A DNA stretch of 64,000 bases, from contig WSUB01000129.1 in NCBI GenBank assembly GCA_019633425.1, positions 58,148 through 122,147 on the forward strand. The letters run 5' to 3'. Origin of the DNA: Tulasnella sp. 424 (Eukaryota; Basidiomycota; Agaricomycetes; Cantharellales; Tulasnellaceae). The notes below the pieces were generated by a model. It saw nothing but the letters and a program-made list of their open reading frames with translations. It did no database searches and was not told the DNA's origin. This document shows positions 57,141 through 64,000 of this stretch, one piece after another (the first letter of the stretch is position 1; every line of letters begins with the position of its first letter). The translations under genes and the position numbers were made by a program.

Positions 57141-57739
57141 GTGTGGCGACGCGTAGCTCGTTGCCTAGCTGGTGGTTTGTTTTGTAATCGTAGATCCGAT
57201 GTGCATGAATAGAATCCGTGCAGATACATCTCATCTAGTCCAATCAGAACGAGCACGTATATCTTGTCTTCCAGGCGTTGTGACATTTGGGGATGAAGTT
57301 TCCCGTCACGCGTGGGTTTGCGCACCCTTCGCCTCCGGATCCGGTCTTTCGGTTTCCCGCAAAAAGCGTAAGAACGACCGCCTCCACCCGCTAGTCCGAC
57401 TCCACATGCACAGCAACTGAAAAAGAAAGTTATATATCATTCTATCAAAGCTATCGACGATACCAAAGACCTTCTCATTGTGGACTATGGAGGACGTCCT
57501 CGCCGTGACCAATGTAAACATTAACGAACGTAGGAGGCACTTTCTTTCATCTGCGCTCGTTCCGAGTAGGAAATTGATGTTCACTCTCTTCAACGCTATG
57601 ATTCGTAGGGCAGAGTAGAAGTCATAGATAGAATATGACTCTCGATGATTGTCACTACTTCCACGTACGTTGTTGGGGTTCATGGTGGAGTGCGTTCGAG
57701 TTCGACGGCTAAAGGCTTTTGGTTTCCGCTCCCTTATCC

Positions 57740-58404
57740 AGTACTAGAAGAATACACATTGGCAGACGCGGGAGCTTACGTATCGATTCGGTTTCGGGCT
57801 CATTCGTCCAGGTCGCTTTCGATCCTGAGATACGAAACGTGAGATCGGACGCGTACCACTCCCAAGGGGTTTTTTCTACTTGGAGGCGAAGCTCTGATTG
57901 TTCCCATGAAGGTAGGCGTGTTATACGAGACTATATGCGCGTCGATGTCTGCTAAAGGGAGTCCTGACGCGTTGAAGTAAAATCCGTGGGCTGGCAAGTC
58001 CAAAGGCCAACGCGGAGGTACGTTTGTTGGTCCTTCTGCCTGTTCGGCGTACTGGTCCTCATTATTCTTCTTTCTCAGACAGGTCATAACATCCATTGGC
58101 GCGGTTTTTCTCATCAACAACTCGATCGGAACACCATAAATTGCGCTGCGGCCGGGATCCACGCGCTCCCCCTCGGCCACTCCATATGGAGTAAAAGGCG
58201 CAGTCGCATATCGACACCTCGAGATGTAATGAGCCACGGAGAGCGAATTCGAGCTGGAATAATGAGCTCTGGGAACGGGAGGTCGTGGCCGAGCTGCCAC
58301 CTGGGATCAGGCGAGTAAGTGGCTTGCAGGATGTGGTCGGGTGGGTGAAGGAGGAAGGAAGACTGGAGAGAGATAGTTGCTGACTGGTATTATACATAGC
58401 CACC
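57740..58404 (-). CDS. Uncharacterised minus-strand locus, paralog P2
   Basis: A frame of 166 codons (57800-58300) reads GVPIELLMRKTAPMDVMTC, GFYFNASGLPLADIDAHIVSY and NPLGVVRVRSHV; it overlaps a second frame (58062-58403) with QLEFALRGSLHLEVSICD and NGCYDLSEKEE that also has a counterpart in P1. The gene is probably spliced, with the 5' exon in one frame and the 3' exon in the other. Downstream, ESIRKLPRLPMCILLVLDKG (to about 57710) may be a last exon. I recognise no family. P2 is better preserved than P1. It lies head-to-head with copy 19. Confidence 0.4.
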
Positions 58405-58720
58405 TAGTATTTTGCTTTCTCGAGAGTAAGAACATCAAGTGTATTCGTTAGTGTGTCGATTTTTTCGGACAGCTGAAGATCATCCGGCGCTAGGTGACGC
58501 GCGGCGTTGACACCGGAGACCCGAATGTGACAGGACAGAGTGTTGCCGTTAGCCACGCCTTTGCCTTTCGTCCGAACTCTTTCACTATCCTAAAGCTCTA
58601 CCGGCACCACTGGTCTATGTGAGTATTCTTTTTAATTCCAGCAGCTCATTGACAGCACTAATCCTAAATCCGGATGTTGTCGCCCGCTCACCTCTGCCCA
58701 GCTGTACCTCCCAATCCGCC

Positions 58721-59895
58721 ATGGCAACCACACAGAACAGTGCGCGTCTCCCCATTCAAACGAGCTAGACCACAAGTTAAAACCCCACCCCCTTTCACAC
58801 CATAGTTGAATTGTTCAAAGGTGAAAGGCTGGGATGAATGTGACGCGTTCATCCGAAACATCCATGCCGCGGCCTGGAAAGAAGGAAAGCTCCGAGACCC
58901 GGATTGGATGGCCGACTTGCGTCAGTGTATTTCTCAGATGAGGCCCTTGCGTGGTACTCTCATCTTCCGCTGGACATACAAGAAAACTGGCCCAAGCTCC
59001 AGGCAGCGCTGGTCGATCGGTGGTCGCCTTCAGCCGATCAATACAAGCCAAAGTATGTTGCGGACCCTGATTCTGCGTCCTCGGAGAGCTTACGCCCTGC
59101 TCAAGAACACAGAATGAACCAGTTCCGGCAGCAGCTCCGTCCCCTCCAAAAAAAACGAGAAGAACGATTACTTCGAGCGGGGAATTCTTAAAGCTATTGT
59201 AGCCGGAGACGAAACCCCATATAATGTCCAGATCAGCCAATCGAGCAAAGTTCTCAATCTAACGGGAGATGCCAGAGATGCGCTTCGCCTCCGCTTCGGT
59301 TCTCATCCAAGTCCAAAATTCCTTGAATGCGCTGTAAGTAATTTGTCTTTCCTCTCGGGTCGATCAGTAAAACTACCTGTATTTTGCTGCCTAGAACGGG
59401 CCCCCATACTCGTGAGTGGCCATTCACTGGGGCCAAACGAAACCAGATGTTACGGGGGGCTCAGGCCGGTAAGGTCTATCAAGAACCTCCTATCACGCCC
59501 TCTTATGGATTGTTTCCTATGCTAGGTTTTCATACCTCACGAGAGTAAACTCTGAGACGTTAAAGTCATCGTATGAAGGCAGTGGCCCCCTCCAGCCCCT
59601 CATGTGTCGAGTCTCAAATAGTGGTGAAGCAATGTGTTTCTGGAGGAAGGGCAATACAGGTTAGTTGTACGATGCTTTGATGCTACAGTAGACTGTAACG
59701 CTACATCACTCCAGAGACCCCCATCGTCCTTTTTACTAACCTAATGGGTTTGTGGCCTACTGCTGACCCAGAAGCGTATCAAAAGGAGAGTCCAGGAGAA
59801 AGAAAAGTTGTGCGTAATTACGATCCGTACACCGTGTATTGTATAGCTGCTCATCATTTATGCACTAGACGTTATTTATTCAAAAGGTCGATTAA
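58721..59895 (+). pseudogene. Array copy 19 (clade B), several small lesions
   Basis: Exons 58721-58739 (MATTQN), 58806-59052, 59106-59333, 59395-59468, 59526-59659, 59715-59809 and 59869-59895, parallel to copy 14 in size. One extra base near 58828 and one missing base near 58918 shift the frame within the Gag-like exon; an 8-A run near 59158 shifts it again; and the fourth exon has TGA in place of the first Trp codon of the SWLA motif. Three of these four lesions are in homopolymer-like sequence. The last exon encodes TLFIQKVD. Its promoter and 3' flank match those of copy 14. Confidence 0.8.
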
Positions 59896-60384
59896 AGGAA
59901 GGGGGAGGTGGTCAACCACGATTATCGGGAATCTAGTTGGTTTGGCATCACAACTGGGTCTATATCATCACTTTGCTTGTGAGATCGAATTTTTCAGCAC
60001 TATCAAATTGTGAAAGGCGATCCATTTTACAAACGCTTTCCAAGTCTACAACATTGGTTTCCTCCACGCACGTTATGAGGTTGAAGCCTAAGCTGCCCTT
60101 TTGGAGCATTGACCTACCTGTATCTCACTTAGATTTCGAGCATCACACAACATTCTAACCCTGTATCGAGCGGACGTTGTTATTGCATGGCCTCAAGGCA
60201 ACTCGAAATCGCCGTTCATAAGACGCCGTCATGCCTCGTGGCTCGTGAGCACTCACCACCCCGCACCCGCAATTGTGAAGCGGACTTCAATATCCTCTCA
60301 AGAACAGTTGCAAGCTCTTACTCGTGACAAGAACTAACCGATCACTACAAGCGACTATATTTCGAGCCACGCGCGGACCATTCA
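59896..60384. other. Intergenic between copies 19 and 20
   Basis: Left half homologous to the 3' flank of copy 14, right half to the clade C promoter region (the cgccgttcataagacgccgtc and tatcctctcaagaac tracts). No gene seen. Confidence 0.5.
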
Positions 60385-61655
60385 ATGTCATCTCCCGGGC
60401 GGCCGGAGAAAGGTAGGCGTTGATTGCAAAAATCGTGGAAGGACAGACGCCCTTTGAGAGCTCGCTGACGATCTGCTATTACTAGTAAATTTGTTCAAGG
60501 GAAATAGTGGGGCCGAGTGCGAAGACTTCATTCAAAATATCCGCGAAACCGCTTGGAAAGAGGGGAAACTTCAAGATGGTCTTTGGATGGCGAACTTTGC
60601 ATCTCTTCATTTCTCGGGAAAGGCTCTCAAATGGCACTCCGCTCTCCCTCTGGACGTTCGGCAGGACTGGTTCAAGCAGGAGATGGCTCTTTTGGAATAC
60701 TGGCCGCCCCAGGCTGGCGGGAGCGATAACGAAGAAGCCGAGTAAAAAATGCCTTTGTAGCTTCCGCACGTCAATCGTTATCTAACTCTCACATTCTGTT
60801 TTTGTCTCTGCCTTCAGGGCTACGGTCATTCCTACTTCGGCTGCAGCTTCTCTCCCATCAACGCAAGCTGGGAAGTCATCAGACGTCGGCGTCATGCAGT
60901 TTGTCCCAATGTCCGGGAATTCAGAATCCATATATATTTCCGAGCCGAGTCCCGGCGGGCAATGTAAACTCACGACAGAAGTTGAGAAAGCGCTTCGCTT
61001 GCGATGGGACCGGTTTGTCGATTCGGGATTTGGCGTCCTAGAATGGATTGTACGTCAAAACTATCCCATCGGCTACACGATTGCATGCTGACTAGCTTCC
61101 TCCTCTTATCTCTGGAAGGGCTCGGGAAGCAAGTGGCTTGCGATTCACTGGGTTTCAGAGAACCCTGAATTTGCGCAGGGCTCTACAACGTAAGTCGAAT
61201 CAACTATGGGTATGAGGTCCTTTACGACTCGTCGTGTTGAAGATGAAATCTGCTTGTCAGGTGGGCACGACTGACTGTAGTCGATCCCGACACTTTGACC
61301 CCTGCCACATTGGGAAATACTTTTATTTCTTCGACACGGGGACCCTTCAGAATCAAAGTTTGGAATCTGTCCCCAGAGGAACAAATTATGCCGGTATGGA
61401 AGGATGGTATCAAGGGTCCGTCAATGCCTTGCCGTTCACAAGTCCCGGATTGACAAATCTTTGACTCTCAATCAGAAATCCAGCTCGCAGTGTTTAAGAC
61501 CGCAGGTCACGTGTATTTTGGTGTGGATCCGGACGCCTATCAGAGAGCGGCTCCGAAGGAGAGACGAGGTGTAAGTTTACAAACAGAACACGGACGAGTC
61601 CACAGGTGCTGAGCGCTATTTCATGTAGCGCCTAGTATTTAAACCGATAGAGTAA
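60385..61655 (+). CDS. Array copy 20 (clade C), intact
   Basis: Exons 60385-60412, 60486-60741, 60818-61049, 61119-61189, 61261-61415, 61476-61570 and 61629-61655; 287 aa. The micro-exon encodes MSSPGRPEK. The Gag-like domain reads VNLFKGNSGAECEDFIQNIR and ends EYWPPQAGGSDNEEAE. The fifth exon is three codons longer than in copy 17, and its donor is gtccgt where the others have gtacgt, so splicing there may be weak. The sixth exon reads VDPDAYQRAAPKERRG. It ends RLVFKPIE. This is the last copy of the array. Confidence 0.7.
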
Positions 61656-62370
61656 CTTTGGATTAGGTCTCAGTCTCACTTTATGAGTGTATCTTTGAAT
61701 AAAGCTTGGGTAATCCTTCACTGTCTAGATTTGGAACCCAAGTTCGTAGCCGGCGTTGAACCAGCTCTTAAGGATTAGAGCATGAAATTGACACCCTCGA
61801 TTCCACTACTCTGAATTTTGCACCATAAGCTGCAAGCTGTGATGATTCGATCAATCTCACGCCCAATGCCAGAAGGTGAGGTGGTGTGGTGGATGACCGC
61901 AGAGGAAATCGCCGTCCTGAAGACTCCGCCTGCCTCGCGACTTAGAGCACTCACCGCCGTTCTTAAGACGCCGTCATACCTCATGACTCATGATCATGAG
62001 GACTCGCCACTCCCCGCCCCAAGTTACAAGACTAGCTTCCATATCCCTTTCGAGAATAGTTGCCAAATCCTACTCGTGTTAAGAAACACCCGACATCAGC
62101 AAAAGTGTAAAAACCTTAAGTCCGCTGGTCAGCTCTAAGGCCCCTGAAGAGACGTTCCCAAGCCTGACGCCTCCCTGAATCGGGCCGCCGAGGCTTACGT
62201 GTTCCTGAGCGGAGCCTGTTCAGATGCCGTTAAGCCTGAGCAGAGCCTGTTCAGATGCCGTTAAGCCTGGTGGTATATCCCAGGAAATCATGAGGTGGGA
62301 GAATTTTTGTAGACAGAGCAGCGGGAGGCAACGGTAGTTATAATTGCGGAACCATGGACAACCAACTGTA
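61656..62370. other. Right flank of the array
   Basis: 61656-61760 is the clade C 3' flank; 61780-62130 repeats the clade C promoter region (gccgtcctgaagactcc, tatccctttcgagaatagttgcc), but no further array gene follows it. A two-copy 31-bp tandem repeat lies at 62204-62265. The array therefore ends here with an orphan promoter. Confidence 0.5.
62204..62265. repeat. Two-copy tandem repeat, 31-bp unit
   Basis: The unit begins cctgagcRgagcctgttcag and ends atgccgttaag. The two copies differ at one position and are followed by a partial third unit (cctggtgg). Confidence 0.75.
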
Positions 62371-63690
62371 CTAGTCATCATCAACACCTACAAGTACATC
62401 ATCTTCGTCGTCGGAGCCGTTCTCGACACCATCCCCAAGACTAAGCTCATCATCACTACCGTCAAACTCGTCAACTGGCCAAAATCTTGTTTCTTCCTCC
62501 TCCTCACTCCCCTCGCTGCCTTCACGCAGGTCAGCGGGCGGAACCTCTAACTCCCCTGACTCGCTACCCTCGTCGTTTCCATCATACATCTCCCCTTCCG
62601 TGCGTTGTGCCGGATCGACATGACCTATCCCTCCACCTCGATGACGCATAGCCATATCTCGATCTGCAAAGCTATTCCGGTTAGATTAGCACGGCGGTTC
62701 CTCGTGGCGATGAAAGGGGGAATAAATAGCGACTTACCGCATGACATAATAAAGCTCGTAATCCTCCCCTCCATCTTCTGTCTTCATGTCAAACGCTACA
62801 GATTGAGTGCTGCTGAGCAAATCGTGTCGGGTTCCATGGTGAAATGCAGGAGATATATGACAAGCGCGAATAACGTCCGCTGGGTCAACAAAGCCAAATG
62901 CTCCTGGTCCCTCCATGTCAGGGACATAGCCCACATGCTCCAATCGCTTTACCCCCAGCCCGCATCGCACATCCGGATCCGCGCCTAACCAGCGAATCCA
63001 GAGGAGGTCCATCCAGACCCACTGCGATCCATCTGTGGTACAATCACGAACCCGACAATGAAAGATTCCCATCACCCGCACATACCAGAATCGACGGCGA
63101 TGAATGGTAGCCCCGTCCGTTTCATCTGCGGAAAGCATGACAGTAGACCGTACTGAGTTCTCGGGCTCGACCATGTCCCCCTTTCCGGTAAATCTTAGCG
63201 CTGGCTTGATGGTGTCTTGTCCTCGGCGAATGCCGTAGGTCGTATAATTGAATTGGGCGGTTCCGTGCGCATAGATGCGATCTTTCTCGAGCTCGATGGA
63301 GCTGTATTCCTTCAACTTGGCCATCGGCTCATCCCACGAGTATGGTAAACCACGGAGGCGTGCCAGGACATGATCAAGAAACTGAACCCGAAAATGCTAT
63401 GTTCAAAGCGGCGGCGTGTTAGACGTTTCGGATCGACATTGCAGCTAAGCCTCAAATCGAACCTTAAAAGCAGAATCTTCCTGTGTTTTCTGGAGGAGCT
63501 GTGAGAGGTTGATAGGTGTCCGAGAGTCTTTGGACATCCAATACCGAGCTTCAAGTGACCCCGACGGTGCGGCATCGGAATCCGCAGCAAAGCCATGAGG
63601 CATTGGAAGCTGTGCCTCGAGAACGATCCCCTTCGCTGCATTGACCCTCGACTCGATGAATCGGAGGTTTTCGGCTATCTTGGTTTGCAT
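62371..63690 (-). CDS. Plavaka-type transposon protein, C-terminal part, continues past the window
   Basis: Exons seen right to left: about 63690-63445 (ARYWMSKDSRTPINLSQLLQ), a segment around 63400-63325 in another frame (FLDHVLARLRGL), 63324 to about 62737 (AQFNYTTYGIRRGQDTIKP, HRRRFWYVRVMGIFHCRV, MDLLWIRWLGADPDV, GAFGFVDPADVIRACHISPAFHHG), and 62662-62371 (DMAMRHRGGGIGHVDP followed by an acidic tail). This order of motifs is the usual C-terminal region of large Plavaka-family transposon proteins in mushroom-forming fungi; the catalytic part would lie beyond the right edge. The junction between the last two exons does not fit cleanly in phase, so a frameshift is possible. It is not part of the array. 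Confidence 0.7.
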
Positions 63691-64000
63691 GGCGATCTGC
63701 TTTTCGAAATTCCTTTTGTTGGATCGAGCGTATTGGCGCTTCTTTTGCCGATGACGGGCCTCTCCCTGTTCATTGGTGTCAGCTGAGTCGGAGATTTCAT
63801 AGAAGACGTCACTGAAATCTCACCATCTGTGTACTTATAACATCCAGGGACCCAAAAAGACGGATTTGGGAAGGATAGTCGCCGAGAGCATGCAGCTTGT
63901 ACCTGTCAAGTGAGTATGGCTTATCCTTTGAAGCCGTACTAGCACCACCTTGGGTCGATGCGTTCGCGTCTTTCGAACGCTTTCCAGCGCTTCGACGGAT
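63691..64000 (-). other. Window edge, probably more of the Plavaka-type gene
   Basis: Minus-strand sequence continues upstream of the recognised exons. I could not place exons with confidence in these last 310 bases. Confidence 0.35.

Larger units (their letters stand above)
54922..57700. other. 2.8-kb region without a supported gene
   Basis: The left part (to about 55120) is clade C 3' flank. 55160-55780 shows no coding pattern I can support. Two hairpin cassettes lie at 55794-55876 and 55905-55980. A degenerate tandem repeat of about 215 bp occupies 56055-56440. A CA-rich tract near 56060-56100 and a GT-rich tract near 56900-56970 are in inverted orientation to each other. A third cassette of this region sits at 57021-57140, and the duplicated segment shared with 49290 begins around 56990. 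This may be the remains of a larger inverted-repeat element. Confidence 0.45.

Noticed and set aside
4657..61655. CRISPR array or short-spacer repeats
   Set aside because: The repeats are kilobase-scale genes and spacers in a eukaryotic context; no short regular repeats with unique spacers exist.

Overview
The window looks like nuclear DNA of a filamentous basidiomycete (Agaricomycetes). The signs are a typical three-exon myo-inositol-1-phosphate synthase gene, many short (about 45-120 nt) GT-AG introns, a multi-exon hAT transposase, and the C-terminal part of a Plavaka-type transposon protein of the kind common in mushroom-forming fungi. No prokaryotic feature, tRNA, rRNA or CRISPR array was seen.

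The main content is a 57-kb head-to-tail array, all on the + strand, of about 20 copies of one gene family (copies 1-20, 4657-61655). I cannot assign the family to a characterised protein. Every recognisable copy has the same seven-exon plan: a micro-exon carrying the start (19 nt, or 28 nt in one clade), a ~241-256 nt exon for a retrotransposon-Gag-like alpha-helical domain, then exons of ~220-238, 71-74, 131-155 and 95-98 nt for a beta-rich C-terminal domain, and a final 27-nt exon ending in a stop. Products are about 271-287 aa. There is no zinc knuckle, protease or reverse transcriptase. Three clades are present: A (copies 1-13, 4.6-38.5 kb), B (14 and 19) and C (16, 17, 18, 20), plus a decayed divergent copy (15). 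Copies 1, 2, 4, 5, 6, 7, 9, 10, 11, 14, 17 and 20 keep an open frame under this model. The others are broken by a MITE (3), a deletion (8), a 5-nt insertion (12), start loss, nonsense and a chimeric tail (13), a transposon at a splice donor (18), or small indels (16, 19).

Layout: 1-1847 has no supported gene, only a degenerate tandem repeat. 1848-3707 (-) is intact INO1. From its divergent promoter the clade A array starts. Within it, five truncated copies of the INO1 5' end (promoter, exon 1, intron 1 and the start of exon 2) recur on the - strand in front of copies 5, 6, 9, 11 and 12, so a piece of the INO1 locus was co-amplified with its neighbour and then decayed. Copies are spaced about 1.9 kb apart (no INO1 fragment) or about 3.5-4.0 kb apart (with fragment), once later insertions are subtracted. 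An assembly gap (6248-6347) is flanked by identical 77-bp sequences. A 192-bp foldback MITE (9347-9538) and a 680-bp retroposon (19705-20384) interrupt the array.

From 38 to 62 kb, clade B and C copies alternate with a complete 4956-bp hAT element with 8-bp target duplication (42797-47752), a 797-bp TIR element (54031-54827), a duplicated pair of uncharacterised minus-strand loci (about 49.85-50.86 and 57.7-58.4 kb), and four copies of a short hairpin-forming cassette. The right edge (62371-63690, -) is the C-terminal part of a Plavaka-type transposon protein that runs off the window.

The array behaves like a birth-and-death cluster of a possibly domesticated Gag-like gene. A role in restraining retroelements or in self/non-self recognition is speculation. 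What the sequence shows is repeated tandem amplification, a rigid exon structure and a mix of intact and broken members.
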